Shown here: positions 44,492 through 54,779 of the stretch, piece by piece | Layout of the letters: the number at the start of each line of letters is the position of its first letter | How positions within the stretch are numbered: the first letter of the stretch is position 1 | NCBI GenBank assembly: GCA_001792895.1 | Contig: MARA01000013.1 | Location: 310,001-374,000 of the forward strand | Length of the DNA stretch: 64,000 bases | Reading direction: 5' to 3' | From: Lentinus brumalis | Lineage: Eukaryota > Basidiomycota > Agaricomycetes > Polyporales > Polyporaceae | Made by a program: the position numbers and the translations under genes | The notes under the pieces: model-generated | Database searches by the model: none | What the model was told of the DNA's origin: nothing | Seen by the model: only the letters and a program-made list of their open reading frames with translations

Positions 44492-45165
44492 TTAGTGGGG
44501 AATGACGAGATCCGGTGTCCCCAGCAACGCGACCACAAAACCATACACCCACAGGTAGAAACGAACGAACTTGCGCTCCCGCACGACACCGTTCTCCAAC
44601 TGCACGATACTGCGCAGCCAAAGTGGCGCGCCAGGAGCCTCTACACCGTCGCCGGTCCAACTGTCGAGCTCCACGTTCACGGGCCTAATGAACAGGACCG
44701 TGAGCTTGAAGTGGTACGTCGGAGGTTCCTGAAACCAGGAATTCTCCTCTTCCTCGACCTGTAAGAAGTCAGCATCGTGCTCCGGGGGAGAGAGAAATAG
44801 CGACGCACTGTAGTCACGTCGACCGAGAACTTCAGCTCAACATTCGGACGAATGTCCTGGCCGTCCTCTCCCAGCCCCTACCGAGTCCTTCCTCGACTCC
44901 ACATTGATATACGAGTTCGGCTGGAGTCCAGGGTCCCCGCGGTAGGTGGAAGATCTTCGTCTCGAGGTCTTTTGGACGAGGAGGTGCGATGGCCGCGGTG
45001 TGCCAAGTGGTGGAAGTCGTCTTGCGACCGGAGTGCTTAAGAGCAGACGTGGAGTGGGGCATTGCTGAGCAGGATGAGAGAAGAGCTGCAGAACGAGAAA
45101 GCGAGAAAGCCCAAGACATGCATTTTATGAAGCAAAGCTAGATCGAACATATCGAGGGCGACCAT
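44492..45165 (-). pseudogene. Unrecognised membrane protein gene with a one-base frameshift
   Basis: Minus strand. A first exon from ATG 45165 encodes a hydrophobic N-terminus (HVLGFLAFSFCSSSLILLSN). A likely intron (GT at about 45045) leads to SYINVESRKDSVG. In the middle, at about 44875-44881 (CCCC on the plus strand), the frame jumps by one base. Reading one G fewer would continue into LGEDGQDIRPNVELKFSVDV. After another intron the last exon reads VEEEENSWFQEPPTYHFKLT, RPVNVELDSWTGDGVEAPG and the hydrophobic end KFVRFYLWVYGFVVALLG, stopping at 44492. The family is unknown. Hydrophobic ends with a beta-rich acidic middle suggest a membrane or secretory-pathway protein. The single-base change in a homopolymer could be a sequencing error or recent inactivation. 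Confidence 0.5.
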
Positions 45166-45904
45166 GGCGAGAGGGAGTAAACGAAGGTCGGATGCGCGGC
45201 ATATTCTTGGTCGCCCGCAGTGCCACCGCGTCTATCTTCCGTCGCGCGTGGGCTAACCGCCCGTCAGACCTCAAGTCGCTACCATTCTGTTCGAGCTGCG
45301 CTACTCACAGAATGTTCTAGGTACTACTAAAGACACTTTTTGTCTCACAGCCCATGAGGGCTCAAGTTGCACACATCTCTGCGCGATCTTCACGATCTGA
45401 CACCGGCTGCAGTCCGACTTACACAACTTCGCGTGCGACCTGCGCGACTCCCCGTATCCTCAGCTCCTCCGAATCCGGTCTATTTCAGCAACAACGCAGT
45501 GTCTGTGGTGCTGTTCGCTGTGGCTCAGCATACGGTACGTGTATTGGACATCCCAGCGAAAGAGGCATGTCGTAGCTCAGACCTTGTCAGATGCCTTGTT
45601 ATTGGCGTCGTCGTGTGGTCCTGTTCGCTGTGCAGAGGCTTATTCCGGGGCCGCATTCAGCGGCTTTCTCGTGTAGCAGAGTCCTCCTCATCTAACCGAT
45701 TTACTTCAGAAGCTTTTGGAGCTCCAAAGGCAAAATTCAGGATCCGGGAGGAAGGTCTCAGCACTGAGTCGACTGGTTCGCGCGCATCATTGCAAGACGA
45801 ATGCCTGATGTCGCCCTTGTCTCAACGACAACCCTTCTCAGCCTTCTGCCTAGCTTCAAGTTCGAGGACGCCGGAAACCACTGATCGTGGCCGATCCTAA
45901 GGCA
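45166..45904. other. Intergenic
   Basis: No gene recognised. A long plus-strand frame at 45367-45900 has no domain. Confidence 0.4.
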
Positions 45905-46530
45905 TCTATCCCTGGAGGATCACTACGAGAGCAGAGCTAGTGCGGCTGGTAGGCACGCATGGTACGCTTGGAGCCAGGTGAGTTCACTTACGTTGTGTGC
46001 TTGGTCGTCCGTCCTGACGAGTCCTCTTATCCTCATGAACCGCCCTGCCGACAATCGCCCCTCTCGCAGAGTGGCATATCCTTGTTGTCAACTATACCCG
46101 TTCGTCGCGTCTACCTCCGCGATCCTCCCGACAATGCACCCTCCTCTGCCACCTCCATCGTACTCCGCCGTCTGTCCTGCGAATCACGCTCACCAGCCCG
46201 TCGCTCGTCACATTCCGTTTGAAGATATATATGAAGGACCCCGCAACGACAAGGGCCAGAGCCGTGGGCTTGAACGCGGTTGCAGCCCGCTCGCGGTCAG
46301 CATGATGGACCTCTGCGGGCACACGTCCAAACGCCCCTGTACACCCGCGCCTGCGCCTCCGGTTTTCACTCTCACTGTTTTAGCCAGGCTGGGGCCTCCC
46401 GCACCGCCGTGGATACCTCCTGTATGGCGCTCCGAGCGACGTGAAGAGCTCGCTCACCCATCACAGCATTCCAGGCTAGATCCACCTAGACGTCTAATCG
46501 TCGCCCTCACGCACACGACGTTCTCGGCAG
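45905..46530 (+). pseudogene. BCS1-like ATPase relic (P1)
   Basis: The clearest part, about 46388-46520, matches the Walker A exon of the intact BCS1-like gene nucleotide by nucleotide (CCGCACCGCCGTGGATACCT and onward). The glycine-rich loop is destroyed: GAPGAGKTS is replaced by a GAPSDVKSS-like sequence, and a TAG follows soon after. The stretch 45905-46040 is related to 57785-57920 at the head of the P3 relic (GATCACNNCGAGAGCAGAG, GGTAGGCAC, GTCCGTCCTGAC-like words). Most of the remaining gene is unrecognisable. Plus strand, like the intact gene. Confidence 0.65.
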
Positions 46531-47466
46531 CACCCAACCTGGCATCCAGTTGCTGTTTACAGCCTGCGGGAACGAGGAGCTGTATTGAAGGAATATTTGC
46601 CGCTACGATGAGAGTTATGTAGCGGTGGGCAGGTCGAGGGGTTCCTATTGACGGTGTAAGCTGGGACACAGGTGAGTCCCATCCACATGGGCGTAGTTGA
46701 TCATCCGTCCTGATGAGTGGTGCTCTACCCATGACCCACCATGCAGTGCGTCTGCCGTCAGAAGGGCGCCTTCAGATGGTAGACGGCTCAAGTCCGTCTG
46801 GACCATCGGCGCGAATCTCTACCGCTCTACCTCTCACTCCTCTGCACACGAGCACTTGTTTCTCTCATATTCCCTGCCGCTGATATGCACAACTGCCGCC
46901 TTCCGATCGAGCTCTGCGAACTGGACATCGAACACGCCTGAGCCCCAGCCCTGATGGGAGGACTTCAATACTCCTAACAGAGCCCCGTCAATGCTTCTAC
47001 CCGTCGACTGCAGTTGAGGGCGACATTGATACTGATGCTGAACTGTTTACGTACTAGGCTGTCCTGTATCGTTATCATGACGACTGCAGAGTGGATTACA
47101 CACGGTTCTCATTTTGCCCTCGTATGTTTCCGTCTCCTGGTGTTACTGTCGGCTCCCAGTGTGTACAACACCATCGTGCGAGCCTGGGACCGGGTGGCGA
47201 CAGCAATCAAGAACACCAAGGTCTGCGGCATGTTTGTTCGGCTGTGAGCAGCCGTCTTAGAGAACGGTACGGTGAGCTCAATGCGGAATGTCTGGTTCCT
47301 AAAGGACTTTGCGTGGCAGCGCGAACCAAATACCGAAACCTTGTTGGACGGCAATGTCAATGTCGTTGGTACACGTTGTATCCGCAAGGCATGCATGCCG
47401 TGTACGATAGCACTGCCAGCAGTGGACCCACCACCGCCTCGAACTTCACCCCTTCCACCATCAACC
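46531..47466. other. Intergenic upstream of the HET-domain gene
   Basis: No gene supported. It includes a partial echo of the P1/P3 head sequence near 46668-46740 (CAGGTGAGTCC, CATCCGTCCTGA). Confidence 0.4.
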
Positions 47467-49874
47467 ATGGGTCTCTGGCTCTCATCCCTACTACTGCCCA
47501 TCTTCTCCGACATGGACCCAGACCCTGACACAGGCAACTCATCACAACCTGACTTGGACTCCGGTGCTGGCTCAGCGGATACCGGGTCTACTCCATCCAT
47601 GTAAGCAATTACTGGGTATCTACGCATGCTGTACTCCCTCTGATTCAACCTTTAAAAGCCCCCCTGCCTCTGATATCAGTATCTGCGAACCGTGCTGGCG
47701 AGGGGTGTTCTCAGCACAGCTCGGTTTGCTAGGAGAGAGCGAAGGGCCGATTGATCCGACGTTGCCGTTCCTAGACATCAGCAATGTTTTTCAGCTGCGT
47801 TGGGAGCTGGGCCCGCCAAGGAATGGATACTCGTATGAGACGACGCGGGGAGCTATAGCGTCAGGCCGTCTCCGCAGCTGTCAATGGTGCAGGGTCATTT
47901 ATGCCGCGCTGCAGACCAGCGACCCGGCTCGTATTTCGGTGGTAGTCGGGAAGCGAGGGGTGCATCGGCCATGTACCCCAGAAGACACGCAGTTCTTGGC
48001 GGTGCATATCAATGGCCAGGAGCGCTTGCTAGGATACGTGTACACGTCAGACGGTAAGGCTCCCGCAGGCTGTACTCTGCCTTCTTCCGCTGATGATCCT
48101 GGTCTTCAGACGACCCTGCGGCTGCATACATCCTCGCGCGAAATCTCATTCTTGACGTAGGCTCCCCACGTACCCTCGCTTTGGCGAAGAAGCAACTCGA
48201 GAATTGCCAAGGCACGCACGACCGTTGTACACACTTGAAGCCGGTCTCCTCCTCCCTCCCTACACGCCTCATCGACTGCACCGATCCTATACACCCCGGC
48301 TTATATCCACCGAGGGCGCGCATTGCTCCTACTCCTACGCCGCGCTCAGCTACGTTTGGGGCGGGGACCAGGTATACAAGACAACCACATCCAACATCTC
48401 CGCGTACTTCGACGTGATCAACTGCGCACACCTTCCACCGACAATACTTGATGCGCTGACTGTGACGCGCGCCCTCGGGCTGCGATACCTCTGGATAGAC
48501 GCATTCTGCATCATCCAAGACTCGGAAGAGGACAAGCAACACGAAATCCAGCGCATGGGCGACATCTACCGCAGCTCGTATGTGACGATCATCGCCGGGA
48601 ACGCGAAGGGCGTTAGCGAGGGATTCCTCCAGGACCGAGATGCCACTATCAGTAACACCCTACCCTTCATCTGCCCTGATAACGAAGGACGAGTTGGAAA
48701 GCTACACTTCTGTCCGCTGATCCAGGACTATTCGACATTCCCCGTGCCACCATGTACACCTTTCGAGAACGAGCCCATCAATACACGCGGCTGGTGCTTA
48801 CAGGAATACCTCATGTCTCCGCGCGCGCTATTTTTCACCACAAACACTCTGCAGTACCAGTGCCAGACCACCGTCGCGAATCTCGGCGAGGCGTTCTACG
48901 ATAGTCACAGAAATCTACGGCTCCCGGATCAGCTCTTCCGCTCGAACGACGTGACGACGAGTCTCGAGCCCAGCTTGAAGGAGCGAAAGATGGTTCGCAA
49001 TGTATGGTGGCGCATGGTGATGCTTTACGCACTACGCGCGACTACCGTTCCATCCGACAGATTCATCGCGTTTGGCGGTGTCGCGGATATGTTCGGTCGC
49101 TTCCTGCGCACCGAGTATGTTGCGGGGTTGTGGCGCTCAACCCTGGTGGACGACCTGCTCTGGTCTATGAATGAAGGCCGCGGCGGAGACGCTGCTCGTT
49201 CCACGGAGTACCTTGCACCATCCTGGTCGTGGGCCGCACTCTGTGGGGATCACATGGGCCTATCTATGATAACACCCGTCTATGACTACCTCGAAGATGA
49301 GGGAATCGGGCCAGACGATGACTTTGTGGCCCGTCGGGGGTCCGAGAGCTTCGTGGAGGTTATTCAATGCCGCATCAAGCTCAAGGACCCCAGATTCCCG
49401 TTTGGTGCAGTCACAGAGGGCATCCTCACCCTCCACGCTTGCGTTGTGCCGTGCGTATGGAACAACCCACTGACAGGCGAGACGCCAAATCGCATCTACC
49501 GAACGGAACGTCCCGAGTCCACGACGATCACACAGCCGTCGTCGAACTTGTCATCCTCGAGTTCGCCCATGGATTTCCCTGAACAAGCAACGGTCACGAA
49601 GGTGGAGCAAATCCTTATCGGGCGAGGACGTATCGACTGCAAAGCCGATGACACCCGTGAGGTGCTGGCCATTCCCTGCAAGCGTGTAGGTGACTTTGCG
49701 GAGGGGATCGTTGTTGTGCTCGACCAGTCTCGTTCCCGGCCTATCAACGGGGAAGCAAGCACTGTGAGGAAACGATACTGTAGAGTCGGATACTTCATGT
49801 CTGAAGGCGCCGAGTTGCTGAACTTGAAGCGCGTCGTCTCACAGGAGGCACGGGAGGAGATCGATATCATATGA
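47467..49874 (+). CDS. HET-domain (heterokaryon incompatibility) protein with a one-base frameshift
   Basis: ATG at 47467 in CAACCATGG context; exons 47467-47600, 47659-48053 and 48110-49874, about 766 residues. The N-terminal region has ICEPCWRGVFSAQLGLLG and SCQWCRVIYAAL, typical of a basidiomycete HET group. The HET domain proper shows YAALSYVWGG, LGLRYLWIDAFCIIQD, DIYRSSYVTIIAGNAKGVSE, and INTRGWCLQEYLMSPRALFF. The C-terminal region (TEYLAPSWSWAALCGD) is also typical. At the CCCC run 48294-48297 the frame shifts by one base: upstream it reads LIDCTDPIHPG and downstream PRLISTEGAHCSY. One more C would restore continuity, and there is no GT-AG pair to explain it. HET proteins mediate recognition and cell death on fusion of unlike hyphae in ascomycetes; in basidiomycetes the role is unproven. 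Either a sequencing error or a null allele. Confidence 0.88.
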
Positions 49875-51199
49875 CCTAAAGCCCACTTCACATTGTAAAA
49901 GTTCCGTTCCATGAACTCGGGTAGTACATGTCTTCGTAGACCGATAAATTCGACACACACAGATATTGGTGAAGTACATTATTGGTCCCTGATTCAACAA
50001 TGTCTTCACGGTTGCGACAGACGCAGGCATTGTCAGAAGAACAAGACATGTACCTGTCTCTACGACTACGCCAGAGGAGAGCAGTCAGCCACCGTCCAAG
50101 CCGAGATGCGAGGAAGCGACCTTGCTCCTAGAAGATTGGTGTCAGCCCAGGGGCAAACATTTTGAGTAACTAAAGACATACAGTCGTGATGATGGCACCG
50201 GGATGCTTGCGCGAGGCGTTGGAGATGGTTCATGTATCAGGGAAGGAAGTTCGTGGTCGACTCACCGACTCGATTGATGTCAGCTGGGTGCCATCCAGCC
50301 CGCCAGTCCATCCAGCCATATGGCTCATTACATGGATGCAAATGTCGCGATTCTTGATGCATGACGGTGAGCCGCCTCTGCGAAGAGTCGTTGAAGTACA
50401 CGTCACATGGCGGCGGGCAGCGTGCGTAGTCGAGAAGTGCACAGATAGATCGAGTGAGGAGGTAGTCATGCACAAGACGAGGCTCAGCAAAGCTCTACCA
50501 CGTGTGCAGCATCTGCGGGAAAAGAGAGCGTTAAGGTCTGGCGTCGGCGAAGTGGTGGTCGAAGGTTGAAGACACCCCAGCTGCTAGATAGAGGCCGCAC
50601 CTGTACTATGTACGAGCGGGGTATAAGAGCTAGATACCAAAAAAAAAAGATGGAGCATGGAGTAGTGAGCGAGGGCGGTGCGGTGGAAGATGGGCGTAGG
50701 CAGGAAAGGAGGTGAGAACAAGAGTCGTACTCAAAAGTTTCCATATACATCCGGAAGGGAAGCCGCGGGCGGGTGTCAGTCTCTGAGGCTGCACTGCAGT
50801 ACCGCCTGGGATACGCTCGGATACTAGGAATCCAGCTGGGGCCCAGGGACGGGTCGCCGCTTCGTTCGTCTTCTCAGACCGCAGCATGTACCGTATATAT
50901 GTACCGCAAGTGCCTCCTAGAGCTCCCTATTGCGGGAGCCTCTATAGAGACGCGGCAGGGAGAGCGCCGGCGGAAGACGGCGCGGACCACGTGAGCGTGT
51001 CTGCCAAGCCACTCCTGATTCGATCCCGATGCCTCCCGCAACTAAGTACGCTTTGCTCTCACTGCGACGACCACGATGACTCGCAGCTATCAGCTGGAAC
51101 TCTTTGGCGCAGTGCCTCCGTTGACTTCCGGAACAAACATCGCAGCAGCGCCCTCCGTCCATCCTCTCGTCTGCCGCATTCTAGAAGCCCCCACGGCGA
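49875..51199. other. Intergenic
   Basis: No gene supported. A run of ten or more A residues is at about 50639-50648. Confidence 0.4.
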
Positions 51200-52530
51200 C
51201 ATGCCCAAGCTTATAAGTTGGCCTCGTATCCTGCTCAGCTCTCCAGCCCCGGACCTCTGTCGCGTCGAGCTACGACCTTGCCACCCGCACCGCGTCTGCC
51301 GTCCGTCGCGCACTTCGCAGTGAGATTATCGACTTGACGCGCACCCGCTTGTTCATCGCATTCCGTCTGTAGAGCCCGCATTGACGAGCGACAGAACCAC
51401 GAGCTTGAGCGCGGCCGCAGCGCGCTCGCCCACCTATGCAAAGTAGAGGACTTCTTAGAACCCTGCGATCTCCGCCGCCGACGTCCCTCATGTCCTGTTC
51501 CTCGACGCTGTGTCCTGGTCAGGAACTACTCGAAGCCCGTGTACATGTAGCACGAGCTGCCCATGAAGTCCGCCATCTCTGTCCTCGATTTTATTGAGCC
51601 CGTTCTGAACGCGCGAAGGAGTTCCGGACGACCAGGGCATCAGACATGGTCTGCCGAGGGAGGTCAGTTCGTCATCTCTGGTGCACTAGTGGCCATCGCT
51701 GATACCGGCGTTCCCTCCAGCTCATCCTGCATCGCGGTGGGTACCCACCTTATTGTGCTCTCATTTACAGCGTCACGAGTGAACTCATCCTCGCCATGTA
51801 CGATTCAAATCCTCGCGCAGATGGGCATGGACGTATCAAGTCTGTCATCACCGAGCTCCCTCACCTTTGGCTCGTCGAGGACGTCGACGCGGAGACTGTC
51901 ACGACGACCTGGATGCGCCGTAAAATCCCTCCCGAATTGCAGGACCCCATCATCCAAAGAAGCAGATCCCAGACAATCCCGAGAATCAGGGACAGCCGCA
52001 GAAAGAACAATTACACCGACTCCGTCACCTCGCGCATCACTCTCTACGGGCTGCTCAACACGCTCGATATACGTGGCGCGCCAGAGGGCCGCATACTATC
52101 GCCATGACCAACGATCATACGCTGCGCCAGCGCGATGCTGCCCGGTCGTCTGGATGTTGGTGCAGAATCAGGCTTGCGCCCACAATCCAGTGCCACGAGC
52201 TCGACGAGGCGCAGGCATCGGACGGGAAGGATTCCGGTGCCGACTGTCCATCCGACAGCGCCTGACCTTCCCCCAAGCCAAATCCCTCTCGCTCTCTGTC
52301 ACCATCTGGCATCATACCTTCCTTTCTACCACTATCATACCTCCCTTCCCATGCCCCTCCGACACTGACTCGGCCGCAACCGACAGCGGCATCCCACACT
52401 CATCCCGCAGCCTCTCACTGTCCCCTCAGAACGTTCACATATCTGCTGCCCTCGTCCAGGAGTGCGCGTTTGCATGCTGCTCGGCTACCTCACACGTCCG
52501 TACGACACGGTAGACGATGTTGAGGTGTAA
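51200..52530 (+). pseudogene. BCS1-like ATPase relic (P2)
   Basis: The block 51560-51665 corresponds to exon 4 of the intact gene (CATGAAGTCC, then TATTGAGCCCG-like and GCCGAGGGAGGTCAG at the donor). 51825-52100 corresponds to the ATPase core: MGMD, VITELPHLWLVEDVDAETVT in place of the Walker B region, then DSVTSRITLYGLLNTLD, and APEGRI followed by a frameshift. CRPGRLD is represented by a damaged MLPGRLD. The Walker A region is missing. The C-terminal Ser-rich region and the tail YLTRPYDTVDDVEV are visible up to about 52530, where a stop occurs. Upstream, 51200-51460 resembles the middle of relic P3 (GCGTCTGCCGTCCGT). The relic is on the plus strand and faces DUF6533 copy F, as the intact gene faces copy E. 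Confidence 0.8.
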
Positions 52531-53000
52531 GAAGCACGAGCTCTGCAGCGGACTCGATCTTGGTTTTCACTGGCAGCTATGAACGTCTCTGTTCTTTCGG
52601 CCTCTACGCTCAGCGGTGCCACTCGTTGACTCTGTGTAGGGCAGTCAGGACTGCTTTCGCTTATCTGAGGCGCCGCACTCACCACGAAGGTGCCTTCGTT
52701 GGTTGATATGCTTCTTGACTGGAAGAGGAACTTCTCATTTGAGGTCGGAATAGGAGGCATTCTTGGGAGCTATGCGAGCCGTCTGAAATATAGTATACAT
52801 CGGGAGCTGGGCTCACAAATGCTGTCATAGATACATGAGGAATCGCAGAGAACTGATAACTATGCACTGGGTCGAGCTTCGATAGGGTTAGACAGCAACC
52901 TGCACCGTATGCGCCGGAAGTACAGGGAGCACTGACAGAACTACACGCATCTATGCTACGCATGACGATGACCAACTTGAAGGTTGGCCGCGCCGAGAAA
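52531..53000. other. Convergent 3' spacer
   Basis: About 470 bp between BCS1 relic P2 and the stop of DUF6533 copy F. No gene seen. Confidence 0.45.
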
Positions 53001-54779
53001 CTACGCGGTCTCAGACTTGGTCGCTGCGACGACCTGAGGTGCTTCCGCCTGGACCCTGCCCTTCTCCTCCCCCGCGACCTCTGGTTGAGCCTTCAACTCG
53101 ACACCATCATCATCATCCGACCGCGTCGAAAGAGCTGGATTGACGAAACCTCCGAGGGACGAGATGAAGCTCGGTGTGCTGCCATCCCATGCGTTCCTCG
53201 AGAGATGCAATGGATCGTCTGCGTCGAGCTTGACGACCATGTGGTTCGTTGCTTGCAATTCGAGCAGAAAGCGCGAGATGAAGATCGCTGTGATCCTGCA
53301 AATGGAGTTTGTGTGAGCGGATGCAGGATGGTACAATGACCGGTGTGATTTGTACTATACACGTACGGGGCGGTGAATGCAGTGATCACGCTATATCCGC
53401 TGTCACCGCCCTCGTCGACTACCTATGGAATTATGCATGAGTAGTCGTTCCTCCCATGCAGATAGAAGGCGCGAGGCAGGTCTCAGATGTTTACCGCAGT
53501 GGCCGAAAGGACAAGGTGAAGCACGTTGAGGATGAAAAGGATGCTAATGCGTTCAACTCGGTGAGTCATCCACATACTTTTGAGGTTTCTCAAGCAGGAC
53601 CTACACAAAATATATCGTTCCTGTCTCACGTCAGGCACAGGTAAGCCAAAGGACATTGGGTAGAGAGACGTACCACCGCGGAAGAGAATGTCCGATAGTG
53701 TAAGCATTTTGGTGTGGCTGATGTCTGTCAGGGTGGCGCTGCCTCTCAGCTTTGCCCAGGTGATGTAGATGAGTATCATGTCGGCAGCGATTTGTGGCAC
53801 TCGAGAAACAATTGTGACTGTCCAATTTCGTGAATGAGTATGTGTCGTTGCATATGATCGCTAGGCTCTAGCCAACCTACGCCTTGGGCAGAGTCAGTTC
53901 CAATGTATATGATAAGAGTGAACAAGGCGAACTTAAGGTCGAGCGCAGCAGGTATGTTGACTGTGTTCAGGCATCCAAATGGGGGCACGTTCTCTCCAGT
54001 GAACTGGTAGCCATATGAAACCTGCGAAATAGGCCGTTCCATATCATTCAATATGACTCAAGGTCCGTCGATCTGCTCACCAGATTGGCACCTACTGGTG
54101 CTAGAGATGACGCGGCAACAAGTAATCCGAGGAGTTTGCTCCTGCACAAAACATATGCGCGGAGGGCAGAGAAGGCTGATTGCATGTGTCAACTGGGGAC
54201 CGTGACACGGCTCGAAGCACGGCTTACCTGCTCCGGGAACGAATTGCAGTGTTCCCATCGCATGCTGGGCTATGACGACCACGGAACAGCTGCAGACGTC
54301 AACAATATAGTCATCTGTACATTGCCGAGGCTTCACACGAACGGTGACGAACCTCTGATTCCGGTCAGATTTGCCATGGCTCGGAAAGAGATTGCTTACC
54401 TTGTCCGAAGAGAACGATGCGAACTGGACCAACTGTATGACATAGACGGCCATGGAAATCCACTTGTTTGCTAAAAACAAGAGCGACGCTCCGCCGATGC
54501 GCTTTGCGGTCCAAAAGTACGCCACTTCTCGATCAAAAACGACGAAGGCGTCGTAAATGAAGAGAACTACGGCATCAAAATTATTCAGGTCGACATGGAC
54601 CGGGTCCCAAGTTGCGATGAAGTGAACGCACCTGCTCCTGCTAGGTCGCAGTAAGCTCCTCTTTGCCTGCAAGGCAGTGTCAATTAGCGTAATCCGAGAC
54701 GAGAGCATAGAGATAAGTATGCGACGTACACGCTGTTAAATACGGCCACGGTAGCAGCGACCTCTGCGTCGGAAGACAT
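53001..54779 (-). CDS. DUF6533-type membrane protein (copy F)
   Basis: Minus strand; ATG at 54779 (MSSDAEVAATVAVFNSV), stop at 53001. Blocks: AYCDLAGAG; VLFIYDAFVVFDREVAYFW and GGASLLFLANKWISMAVYVI; CSVVVIAQHAMGTLQFVPGA; AFSALRAYVLCRSKLLGLL and LAPVGANL; VSYGYQFTGENVPPFGCLNT; VSRVPQIAADMILIYITWAK and TKMLTLSDILFRGG; LFILNVLHLVLSATAV; FISRFLLELQATNHMVVKLD; PSFISSLGGFVNPALSTRSD, then an acidic/Ala-rich tail. The C-terminal features (RNAWD, NPALS) are shared with copy G and not with A to D, so F and G are recent sisters. The gene is open throughout, while its convergent BCS1 partner P2 has decayed. Membrane protein of unknown function. Confidence 0.88.

Noticed and set aside
48054..48109. Using this intron or an extra intron to explain the HET frame change
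   Set aside because: The 48054-48109 intron keeps phase correctly. The frame change occurs 185 nt later, where no GT-AG pair of workable length exists.
51563..52513. 316-codon plus-strand frame as an intact gene
   Set aside because: It runs mostly in the wrong frame through the BCS1 relic P2. The recognisable ATPase motifs are in another frame.
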